From: a bacterium
GTDB lineage: Bacteria > Orphanbacterota > Orphanbacteria > Orphanbacterales > Orphanbacteraceae
Length of the DNA: 9,857 nt
Direction: 5' to 3'
NCBI GenBank assembly: GCA_025782575.1
Contig: JALGYY010000022.1
Coordinates: forward strand, 1-9,857
Shown here: piece by piece, positions 1 to 6,585 of the stretch
Numbering within the stretch: position 1 is the stretch's first letter
Layout of the letters: each line of letters opens with the position of its first letter
Position numbers and translations under genes: made by a program
The notes under the pieces: generated by a model
Seen by the model: the letters and a program-made list of their open reading frames with translations, nothing else
Database searches by the model: none
What the model was told of the DNA's origin: nothing

Positions 1-340
1 GAAGCGACTCCCGACATCCGCTGCCGGAGATCAACGAATGAGGATAGTAATGTAAAATCCAGAAGAGGCCCGGAAGAGAAAACCCTTGCTTTGGGGCCGT
101 TCCATATCAGTTTGTTTTAGCGTCATACCCGGGGAGCCGGAGAGAGAGACCGGTGGGCAACCGCGGGTCTTTCTGCGTGTGGGGGTGGTGTGGGGGGTTT
201 GGGCGGGATCTCGCCTGTGGCGGGGCACGGATGCGAACTCAGATCCTGCTTCAAGCGCCAGAGTCTCGGGGTCTCGGGAATGAGACCCATAGTAGTAGAA
301 ATCCTAGCAATGCGTCAGAGGCCGGCGAGCTCTGCATTTC
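1..340. other. Non-coding stretch downstream of the metallopeptidase gene
   Basis: I see no convincing gene here. The short open frames on both strands lack a ribosome binding site and any recognisable domain; their translations are rich in Arg, Gly and Trp, as expected from GC-rich non-coding DNA. A G-rich segment lies at about 178-230. The only clear structure is the stem-loop at 269-288. I looked for a tRNA around 230-290 on the minus strand because of a GTTCGCATCC-like stretch, but no T-arm or cloverleaf forms. Confidence 0.6.
269..288 (-). terminator. Stem-loop 3' of the metallopeptidase gene
   Basis: GGGTCTC (269-275) pairs perfectly with GAGACCC (282-288) across a 6-nt loop, giving a 7-bp GC-rich stem about 52 nt beyond the stop codon of the minus-strand gene. 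No T-run follows on either strand, so this is not a classical intrinsic terminator. It could instead protect the 3' end of the transcript or pause polymerase. The 8-mer GTCTCGGG is also directly repeated at 263-270 and 271-278, so part of the stem may have arisen by a small local duplication. Confidence 0.35.
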
Positions 341-2887
341 TCATCGAAGGAGAATGACGCGTGTGACGGCCCGCTCGCCGGCGGCTTCGAGAGCAAAGAA
401 ATAGACGCCAGAGCGCACGGAGGGACCTGCCGTGCTTTCCCCTGACCAAACGACGTGGCCCTCGAGGCCCGCAAATCCGCCCTCGATCAGCGTCCGGACG
501 AGTCTTCCCGCCACGTCGTAGACACGAAGTGAGATCGGTCCGGACGACGGCACCGTGTAGTGAACGGTGGTAACCGGGTTGAACGGGTTCGGCGCCACGC
601 GGAGGGAAAGCACGCGCGGCGGGAGGGACGTCGCTGGCCCGGCTACATCAGTTGCCACAACGGAGCACCCGTTCACGCGGACGTCGTCGTACCAAGCTGT
701 CATGTAATCACTCGGGCCCGACGGGTCCGAGAAGTAGAAATTGCCTCGCGGGTCCCATCCGGCGTTGTACGTCGCGGTGCCAACGAACGTTCCGCCGACA
801 TCCACCGTGTACTGACGGCTCACCGGGTCCACGGTGATGACCACTTTCTTCCACGTGTTGCTGGGGCAGTAGCTCTGGAAAGCCGGGCCGAGCGCGACCC
901 GCCCACTCCAGTCGCCATTCTTGTCGTACTGAATCGCGAGAGTCGGCTGGTCGATGATGATTCGTACATGCCCGCAGAGCACCCAGAACCCCCAGTGGAA
1001 CGAGTTCCACCGATACCAGAAGGAGACCGTGTACAGTTCGGCGAAGTCGATGTCGAGCGAGGACGAGGATGCGGACGCATACGCACCGCCCGCGGCGTTG
1101 CCAGTCGACTTCACGCTCCAGATGCCGCTTTGCGCCTGGCTTCCGTCCACGGCGATCGTCGCGCCGTTGTTGGTGACGGTCCAGTCGGAGATGTTCGCGT
1201 CCTCAAAGTCGTCGACCCAGTCGGACCCGAGAAAGACAACCGTGTCGCGCGCGACGGCGCTCTCGATCCCGCGCGAGTTCGTCGCTCGCACCTCGACGTC
1301 GTGAGTCCCCCAGGCCGGCGACGCCAAGAAGGAATATGTCTCGTTGGCTTCGTCCCAAGAGCCGTCGTCCGGCGTCGCCGCCTGCCAAACGGCTCCGTCG
1401 AGTCGGTACTCCACGATCGAGACGCTCGTCACGTTGATCGAGTCACCGGAGCTCGAACCGGTCGAGTAACGCACGTGGTTCACGTTCGGCTCCACCTCCG
1501 GGATCACGCTTCCCGACCACGAGAGGGCCCCGCAGGCCGTGGACCCGCCGTAGCCGTTCAGAGCCAGCAGCGGGGGATGATCGACGATATCCGGGATCGA
1601 GTCGCCATCCGAGTCCATCCACCCGATGATGTTCCGGCAGAAGTTGCAGACGCTTCCATTGGTGAACTCAGCGAGCGTGTTGTTCTCCATGATGCACTCG
1701 ACGACCGGCTCCGGACCCTCGATACAGTTCCCGTTCGGCTGGTCGAGGTAGCCCGAGAGGCTGTCGTCGGAGCAGCCAGCGTACTCGTCGAGCGCGTAAA
1801 AAGTGTGGCCCAACTCGTGCGCCGTGAGGTAGTCGGTGTTGGCGTTCCCCCACTGGCCGCTGTCCCAGGTGAGCACCATGTACGGCCCGCCGAAGTAGGA
1901 CCAGTCGTATCTTCCGTTCGTGAACTTCCCGTCGGGATCGACCTGCGAGTTTACCGCGAAGATGGTGACGAACCACGCCTCATCAGCGTCGACTAGATAG
2001 TTGTTGTTGAAGTTCCGAACCTTGGCAAAGTAGTCAGCGCCACCATACCCGAGCGTGTCCATGAGATCGTCCACCCAGGTCGCTTCGAAGCCGGACGGAT
2101 GTCGGATCGGTTCCCACGGCGTCGCTACCTGCCAGGTGGTGGAGATCACCGTTTTCCAGCGGGCCGGGCCGTAGCGGGCGGCCCACCAATCCAGCCCGGC
2201 GGAGATTCCGATCAGCATGGTTGTCATGTCCTGCTGGATCCAGTTTTCCTGGTTGAGGTCGAGGTCGCCGTTCGACTCGGGGAAGATGATGTGGACGTTA
2301 AACTCCTCATGGAGGCTCCCGGGACCGTCGAGGATCATATACTCGCTCGTTGATGTGGGGCCGGCGCCGTAGCCCTTCTTTTCGGGGGCGCCGGAAGATT
2401 CCTCCCGGTACTCAGCGGGAACGGGAATGCCGCACGCGTAGTCGCGGGGAGGCGCGGAAACGCTGGCGGAGAGCGGCGGTTCGTCCTGCGCCGGGCGCAG
2501 GAAGTAGTCGTTCCAGATGGCGATCCCTGCCTCCTGCTCGCGCGTGAGCACGCCGTACGCCTCGGCGTTCGCGGCGTCAAAACGCACGTCGAGCACCTCG
2601 GGAAGCGCAACGATCCGGCCGCTTGCCTCGCGCGGAAGGAACGCGACAACTATCGAAGGCACGAAGACGAAGGTCACGCGACCTCCCTCGAATCGGACGA
2701 CTTCCTCCACTTGCTTGAGCGCCTCGACCGACGACGACGAGAGCAGGATCAACGCACGATCCCCCTCGGGGGCCGATATCGGCAGTCCGTTCGCGGTGAC
2801 GTCGCCCGTGAATACGAACGTCGCAATGGCGATGGCAATCCACCCGATCACCCACGACTCTCTCGATTCGGTTCCACCGGTTTTCAT
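341..2887 (-). CDS. Secreted zinc metallopeptidase, multidomain, with C-terminal FlgD-Ig/T9SS-like module
   Basis: 848-residue exported protein. The start at 2887 is chosen over an upstream in-frame start at 3031 because AGGAG lies 8 nt before it and a signal-type hydrophobic stretch follows (residues about 12-32). Residues 44-112 look like a protease-inhibitor I9-type prodomain. The catalytic region is about 183-440: HELGH at 357-361 gives two zinc histidines and the catalytic Glu358, Asp367 sits where a metzincin third ligand would be, and CIM at 398-400 could be the Met-turn. The HELGH…LDEY string also recalls M64-type peptidases, so the family is open. Then come a calcium-loop-like DSDGDSIPD (425-433), an Ig-like region (~455-552), a jelly-roll/LamG-like domain (~556-741) and a PNPFNP-led sorting-like module (~763-848). 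Ten cysteines suggest disulfides outside the cytoplasm. Substrate unknown. The coding region is much more GC-rich than the genes to its right. Confidence 0.88.
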   Translation of the reverse strand: MKTGGTESRESWVIGWIAIAIATFVFTGDVTANGLPISAPEGDRALILLSSSSVEALKQVEEVVRFEGGRVTFVFVPSIVVAFLPREASGRIVALPEVLDVRFDAANAEAYGVLTREQEAGIAIWNDYFLRPAQDEPPLSASVSAPPRDYACGIPVPAEYREESSGAPEKKGYGAGPTSTSEYMILDGPGSLHEEFNVHIIFPESNGDLDLNQENWIQQDMTTMLIGISAGLDWWAARYGPARWKTVISTTWQVATPWEPIRHPSGFEATWVDDLMDTLGYGGADYFAKVRNFNNNYLVDADEAWFVTIFAVNSQVDPDGKFTNGRYDWSYFGGPYMVLTWDSGQWGNANTDYLTAHELGHTFYALDEYAGCSDDSLSGYLDQPNGNCIEGPEPVVECIMENNTLAEFTNGSVCNFCRNIIGWMDSDGDSIPDIVDHPPLLALNGYGGSTACGALSWSGSVIPEVEPNVNHVRYSTGSSSGDSINVTSVSIVEYRLDGAVWQAATPDDGSWDEANETYSFLASPAWGTHDVEVRATNSRGIESAVARDTVVFLGSDWVDDFEDANISDWTVTNNGATIAVDGSQAQSGIWSVKSTGNAAGGAYASASSSSLDIDFAELYTVSFWYRWNSFHWGFWVLCGHVRIIIDQPTLAIQYDKNGDWSGRVALGPAFQSYCPSNTWKKVVITVDPVSRQYTVDVGGTFVGTATYNAGWDPRGNFYFSDPSGPSDYMTAWYDDVRVNGCSVVATDVAGPATSLPPRVLSLRVAPNPFNPVTTVHYTVPSSGPISLRVYDVAGRLVRTLIEGGFAGLEGHVVWSGESTAGPSVRSGVYFFALEAAGERAVTRVILLR

Positions 2888-2895
2888 GGCACGGT

Positions 2896-2900
2896 CTCCT
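2896..2900 (-). promoter_or_regulatory. Shine-Dalgarno AGGAG that fixes the metallopeptidase start
   Basis: On the minus strand the sequence reads GGAAAGGAGACCGTGCC then ATG, an 8-nt spacing. The alternative start at 3031 would add 48 Arg-rich residues in front of the signal peptide and lacks a comparable site. Confidence 0.75.
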
Positions 2901-3370
2901 TTCCTCGTGGATTTTCCTGTTTCATGCCACCTCTTCCGGCGGATGGCTCCAAAACTGGAGCGCTGTCTCCACGAGTCGTTCAGCGTCAACGGGCTGCTGT
3001 GGGCCTGGCTGCGAGGCTCAGTTTGCCCCACGCACGATCAACAGTGATACTACGAGACACCCGCGAACATCGAATGCGGATGCCCAGGCACGCCTAAGAG
3101 ATAGTTGCAGCGGAACAGGGTGATCAAAGAGATCGATGCAAAGGAACGCAGCCATGGAACTCCAAGCCCAGTGGGATTTCGTCTTCTTCTCATCTCTTGG
3201 TGAGCAGACTTTAGCTGATCCTAAGATCAATATAGCCTCGGCCACCAGGACCAACAAGGTGCCGCCCCTTGAACCCCGTAGTGTCCGAAAACTCGATCGA
3301 ATTGCAAGATCACGACTTGGGCTGCCGCTATCTCTACAATTATTAGCACCGCTTATGACAAGCGCCACAT

Positions 3371-3424
3371 CATCCTCCCGCCACGTGCGTGAGTCCTGCG
3401 CGCTCAGCCAGGTGACCCGGGCGA
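3371..3424 (+). repeat. Dispersed ~50-bp CACGTG repeat, locus 1
   Basis: One full unit begins CATCCTCCCGCC, with CACGTG at 3382-3387, continues GCGTGAGTCCTGCGC and ends with CCAGGTGACCC. The same order of blocks recurs at 3977, 4027, 6216 and 8235. This copy lies about 90 bp upstream of the lipoprotein start, the only one of the four loci not directly behind a plus-strand stop. A very degenerate second unit may follow at about 3425-3450. Confidence 0.85.
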
Positions 3425-3513
3425 CCATTGCTCTCCTGATGTGGCGGGGTCCGGCTCTTTCCCTTACACTGTGAGCGTTGTCATCTTCTACAAAGCAGTT
3501 TGTGAGGCAAGGC

Positions 3514-3918
3514 ATGTTCTCTGATCGCTTCCGAATCGCCAGGCTGCTAATTACGATCCTTACACTTCTTACCTTTAGCAGTTGTTCTGCCTATCGCCCG
3601 ATTCTTCTCAGCAGCAGCAAGTCTCAATCGAACAGTCCCGGGGCAGCGATAGATACTGATGCAATGGGCGCAAGGGTCAGGGTCCTTACCGCGGACGAGC
3701 AAATCCTGAGTGGGAGGATGCTGGCCATGGGAGAGGGGTGGGTATTAATTGAGTCCGGAGGAGAGCGCCTGCGTCTTGAGCACTCTGAGATTCAAGGAAT
3801 CTGGATTGAAGATGGTCAAAGTCCATTTCGAACAATGCTCTTGGTCGGCGTTCTGATCTTCGGTGCTGGCTTAGTGCTCTTCGCGACCTTTATAGAAAGT
3901 CTTTCTGGAGATATTTGA
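3514..3918 (+). CDS. Small lipoprotein with SH3/LSm-like domain and C-terminal membrane helix
   Basis: 134-residue protein, not assigned to a named family. A basic n-region and hydrophobic segment (residues 8-21) lead to FSSC with Cys24 as a plausible lipidation site, so export by Sec and lipid anchoring are expected. Residues 52-98 have the alternating beta pattern of a small SH3/LSm-like barrel (ARVRVLT…LSGRMLAM…WVLIES…LRLEHSEIQGIWI), seen in many uncharacterised bacterial lipoproteins. Residues about 107-126 form a Gly- and Leu-rich helix that could insert in a membrane. Start 3514 (ATG, with GAGG 6 nt upstream) is preferred to a TTG at 3478, because the latter lengthens the n-region and lacks a ribosome binding site. 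It stands alone: 61 bp further on the tandem repeat begins. Function unknown. Confidence 0.72.
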   Translation: MFSDRFRIARLLITILTLLTFSSCSAYRPILLSSSKSQSNSPGAAIDTDAMGARVRVLTADEQILSGRMLAMGEGWVLIESGGERLRLEHSEIQGIWIEDGQSPFRTMLLVGVLIFGAGLVLFATFIESLSGDI

Positions 3919-3976
3919 ATCGGTTGCCGATATTCCTGTCCTCACAATAACTCCACCAGGATGGTCTGACCGCTTC

Positions 3977-4100
3977 CATCCTCCCGCCGCGTGCGTGAGC
4001 CCTGCGCATTGAGCCACGTGACCCACATTCCTCCCGCCACGTGCGTGAGTCCTGGGCACGCGGCCACGTGACCCACGGCCCAGCGGCATCCTCCTCGCGG
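3977..4100 (+). repeat. Dispersed CACGTG repeat, locus 2: exact-period tandem pair plus partial third
   Basis: Two units, 3977-4026 and 4027-4076, are each exactly 50 bp and share most positions: (C/A)(A/T)TCCTCCCGCC, CGTGCGTGAG, CCTG, then GCCACGTGACCCAC. CACGTG occurs at 4015-4020, 4038-4043 and 4065-4070. A third, truncated unit (CATCCTCCTCGCGG) lies at 4087-4100. The array lies between the stop of the lipoprotein gene and the likely promoter of the beta-helix gene. Confidence 0.88.
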
Positions 4101-4101
4101 T

Positions 4102-4129
4102 TTCACTCCCACTGCATCTGTGATACAAT
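4102..4129 (+). promoter_or_regulatory. Candidate sigma70-type promoter of the beta-helix gene
   Basis: TACAAT (4124-4129) matches five of six -10 positions and is preceded, after a 16-bp spacer, by TTCACT (4102-4107), four of six for the -35 box. It lies about 50 bp before the ATG at 4179 and starts immediately after the last truncated repeat unit. Only the -10 box is good, so this is tentative. Confidence 0.4.
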
Positions 4130-4178
4130 CCTTTAGAAGCCCCGGTCACATCTTGGCCTCCAGTAACGAGGTGGGACT

Positions 4179-5642
4179 ATGCGCCACTGCTCGGCGACCT
4201 TATTGTTTGCCACGCTCGCCTTAACCGCACCCAGCGCCCATGCCACGACTTGGAACATCCTCCCAAACGGGACAGGAGATGCCCCAACTATTCAGGCTGG
4301 GATTGACTCCAGCGCAAGCGGAGATACGGTTCTTGTAGGTCCGGGGATCTACACGGGTATTGGGAATCGCGGTCTCGACTACGGGGGGCGGGAAATCGTA
4401 GTGCGCTCCTCAGACGGCGCATCAACGACCATCATCGATGCGGGTGGTGTCGATCGTGGTGTGCACTTCCACAGCGGGGAGACACAGAACTCGGTACTCG
4501 AAGGACTTACAATCACAAACGGGTACGTCGGCACATATCCGGGTGGTGGCGGAGTATTGATCCAGACGTCGAACCCCAAGATCCTCGATTGCGTGATAAC
4601 GGGCAACGAAGCGCACGCCCCCATGGGTGCAACTGGTGGCGGAGGAATCTGTATCGATGAAGCTTCAGCATTGATTCGTGGCACGACAATAACCTGGAAT
4701 ATAGGAGGTGGAATCTTTTCTGATGGATGGGTATCCATTCAGGATTGTGTCATTGCAGCAAATAGTACGGATCAGTCAGGTGGGGGCGTCTATGTGAATG
4801 GCACGGCAAGAATCGACAGCTGTGTTATTCGGGGAAACACCTCAGGCACATTCGGAGGTGGCATCTCTGGCGGGGTTGGAGAAGTATCGATCTCGGTAAC
4901 GCAATGTACTGTTACCAGGAATTGGGCCGGGACCAGTGGCGGTGGATTGGGATTGGGAAGATCGTATTGGTCTTGGTCACCTGGGACGAAATTGCTGGCA
5001 GCGAAGTCCCCTGAACAGAACGCGTATATTGAAAGTAGCATCATGTGGGGTAACTGCGCATCCACTGCTCGTACGGGGGAAGCTGCTCATGGCGGCGGTA
5101 TTGGCCTGATCACCTTCATGGGTGCCATTGTGGATTCAAGTGAGGTCCCGGATCCATTTTTGCACGATTACTGGTTCTGCGAATTCGAAGATCCTCTGTT
5201 CTGCGGACCTGTGGCTTGCGACAGCACTCCGAGCGATTCTGGTGACTACACGGTTGACCTGCATTCACTGGCGGTGGAATCCCCGATCATTCTATGGCCA
5301 GTGGGAGCACTGGGGGTGGGATGTAACGTTGCGACAGGCATCGCAGAACCGGCGGAGTCTGTAGTACGAACACCTAGACTCGAAGCTGCGCCCAACCCGT
5401 TCAACCCAGCCACGGTGATCAAATACTCGTTGCCGCTAGCAGGAGATGTGCGTCTCTCCATCTACGACGTAGCCGGCCGCCTCGTCCGCATCCTTGTGGA
5501 TGAGCGCGTCAGCTCAGGCAACCACACCACCACATGGGATGGGCGCGATGCGGCTGGGGTTGAAGCGTCGTCCGGCATCTACTTCACGCGGCTCGAAGCG
5601 GGTGGTGAGGTGGAGACGCGGAAGATTACGTTGGTGAGGTAG
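4179..5642 (+). CDS. Secreted right-handed parallel beta-helix protein with FlgD-Ig/T9SS-like C-terminus
   Basis: 487 residues. A Sec signal peptide (residues 1-22) ends in AHA, a good signal peptidase I site. From about 24 to 325 there are beta-helix coils of the pectate-lyase/polymorphic-outer-membrane type, opening with APTIQAGID and the phrase GDTVLVGPGIYTG. Coils repeat a GGG-start and DCVI/SCVI-N pattern (122-160, 176-195, 201-220, 226-258). No catalytic residues of a polysaccharide lyase are obvious, so a surface-binding or structural role is as likely as an enzyme. DPLFC (338-342) and GALGVGC (376-382) frame a cap-like segment often seen after such helices. Residues about 401-487 form the PNPFNP…YDVAGRLVR…GIYF module, closely similar to that of the metallopeptidase at the left, implying a shared export or cell-surface attachment route. 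ATG 4179 has GAGGTG 5 nt upstream. Confidence 0.9.
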   Translation: MRHCSATLLFATLALTAPSAHATTWNILPNGTGDAPTIQAGIDSSASGDTVLVGPGIYTGIGNRGLDYGGREIVVRSSDGASTTIIDAGGVDRGVHFHSGETQNSVLEGLTITNGYVGTYPGGGGVLIQTSNPKILDCVITGNEAHAPMGATGGGGICIDEASALIRGTTITWNIGGGIFSDGWVSIQDCVIAANSTDQSGGGVYVNGTARIDSCVIRGNTSGTFGGGISGGVGEVSISVTQCTVTRNWAGTSGGGLGLGRSYWSWSPGTKLLAAKSPEQNAYIESSIMWGNCASTARTGEAAHGGGIGLITFMGAIVDSSEVPDPFLHDYWFCEFEDPLFCGPVACDSTPSDSGDYTVDLHSLAVESPIILWPVGALGVGCNVATGIAEPAESVVRTPRLEAAPNPFNPATVIKYSLPLAGDVRLSIYDVAGRLVRILVDERVSSGNHTTTWDGRDAAGVEASSGIYFTRLEAGGEVETRKITLVR

Positions 5643-5799
5643 GTGGGTCATGCGGATCTTTCGTCAGGTGGGTAGCATCCTTCATCATCACGACCTCTAG
5701 TCTTGAGTATTGCTTCAATCTCCAGATGCTCTCGGTTGTACTTGATATTCACGCTGAGATACGTAAGCTTCCACTGGACCCCAATTGTAGGTGGTGATG

Positions 5800-6156
5800 A
5801 TGAACTGGGCTCAGAGGGTATTTATATCGATAATTGCAATCGCCATCTCTATCACATTGTTCGCCTCGTACTGGAATTTTCAACTCATGGAGCAGGGGCT
5901 AAACGCGAAGGAGTTGTATGCCATAGAGATTCTTCGAGGTCAGAAGACCATGGGATGGGATATGACGCCAGAAGAGTTCGCAAGATTAGACGAGTTAATT
6001 GAGAAAGAAACGGAATGGCGGTTCCGGCCGCTCTTGACGATGAATTCCAATATGCTAGCTGCTCCTACCCGAGCAGTTCTGCTGGGTCTCGTTCTCCCGC
6101 TTGCCTTGATTGGTTCCGCCGGGTTGGTGCTACTTGCATCTAAGAGCAGAAAATGA
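5800..6156 (+). CDS. Small two-helix inner-membrane protein, function unknown
   Basis: 118 residues; not recognised. A hydrophobic helix at about 7-25 and a second at about 91-114 flank a charged segment of about 60 residues (NAKELYAIEILRG…MTPEEFARLDELIEKE), so a hairpin topology is expected; the middle segment looks helical and is probably on the outer side if the first helix acts as an uncleaved signal anchor. The run GTG GTG ATG ATG (5791-5802) offers four starts. ATG 5800 is preferred because AGGTGG (5789-5794) then sits 5 nt away. The gene stands 157 bp behind the beta-helix gene and is followed after about 60 bp by another copy of the CACGTG repeat. No catalytic motif is visible. Confidence 0.65.
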   Translation: MNWAQRVFISIIAIAISITLFASYWNFQLMEQGLNAKELYAIEILRGQKTMGWDMTPEEFARLDELIEKETEWRFRPLLTMNSNMLAAPTRAVLLGLVLPLALIGSAGLVLLASKSRK

Positions 6157-6215
6157 CAGACTTGTACCTAGAAGAAACTCCATCCGCTCAACATGAACGT
6201 TTGGCGCAGCAATGC

Positions 6216-6280
6216 CCACCTCCCACCACGTGCGTGAGTCCTGCGCGCTCGGCCAGGTGACCTGGGGCCATTCTTCCGCC
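6216..6280 (+). repeat. Dispersed CACGTG repeat, locus 3
   Basis: A full unit runs from 6216 to about 6265: CCTCCCACCACGTGCGTGAG, then TCCTGCGCGCTCGGCCAGGTGACC, with CACGTG at 6227-6232, the same offset (11 nt from unit start) as in the copies at 3371 and 4027. A degenerate second unit follows (ATTCTTCCGCC, 6270-6280), at roughly the 50-bp period of the tandem array. It sits about 60 bp behind the stop of the two-helix membrane protein. Confidence 0.85.
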
Positions 6281-6327
6281 TAGTGAATGTTACTCGGTAC
6301 GGTGCGGTGGTTGGAGCGGGTCTCTAG

Positions 6328-6435
6328 GCTAGATATGGGAATGAGCGGGATCATTGGAATTACTTCTTGGTTGGGGTTTTCCTGGTAATGGGTATACTGG
6401 GACCGACGCTTGAGGGCTTATGGTCGTCAGCATGA
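6328..6435 (+). other. Open stretch encoding a membrane-like segment; possible gene remnant
   Basis: The 429-bp gap between 6156 and 6586 has no complete gene. Within it a 35-codon frame (bounded by stops at 6325-6327 and 6433-6435) encodes WNYFLVGVFLVMGILG followed by PTLEGLWSSA, which resembles a transmembrane helix with a short polar tail. It has no ATG near its beginning and no ribosome binding site, so if it was ever coding it is the 3' end of a lost gene. It may also be chance. Confidence 0.2.
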
Positions 6436-6585
6436 CAAAAGGCGGCGCTGTTGGCGCGTCTTGGTCGAATCTTGTCTGACACGCTGTGGCAACGGAAGGG
6501 ATGACCGGCGCAGCGCATTAGCTTTGTTAGCAATTCATGGAGAAATGTGTCAGAACGATATAGTTAGTAGGAAAGAAGACTGAGT

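Larger units (their letters stand above)
2888..3513. other. Intergenic region between divergent genes
   Basis: This stretch separates the minus-strand metallopeptidase gene from the plus-strand lipoprotein gene and must hold the promoters of both, but no strong -35/-10 pair stands out. Open frames on both strands (for example plus 3136-3474 and minus 3018-3515) run through the repeat at 3371-3424 and show no domain or consistent signal, so I do not call them genes. Base composition falls from GC-rich to about half GC across this stretch. Confidence 0.5.

Noticed and set aside
230-290. Possible tRNA on the minus strand because of a GTTCGCATCC-like stretch before CCGCCA
   Set aside because: No T-arm stem or cloverleaf can be formed.
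560-1996. Long 478-codon open frame on the plus strand
   Set aside because: It lies wholly antisense to the metallopeptidase gene, is Arg/Val-rich without domains, and is the expected shadow of GC-biased third codon positions.
3018-3515. 165-codon minus-strand frame and the overlapping 112-codon plus-strand frame at 3136-3474
   Set aside because: Both run through the dispersed repeat, lack a ribosome binding site and a recognisable domain, and exclude each other.
3919-3931. Small ATCGG-TTG-CCGAT hairpin behind the lipoprotein stop
   Set aside because: Five base pairs, a 3-nt loop and no T-run; too weak to call a terminator.
3977-4100. Possible CRISPR array
   Set aside because: Units are contiguous without unique spacers, units differ from each other, and no cas gene is present.
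3871-4149. Minus-strand frame with the recurring phrase AGLTHAAGGW, also found in the frame at 8198-8443
   Set aside because: The shared peptide is just the translation of the intergenic repeat in the same frame at two places, not a conserved protein.
4379-4738. Minus-strand frame of 119 codons inside the beta-helix gene
   Set aside because: Pro- and Thr-rich antisense shadow of the Gly-rich beta-helix coils.
5703-6002. Plus-strand frame of 99 codons overlapping the two-helix membrane protein gene
   Set aside because: It occupies another frame of the same DNA, has a poor start and no hydrophobic or domain pattern, while the 5800 frame has a good ribosome binding site and two membrane helices.
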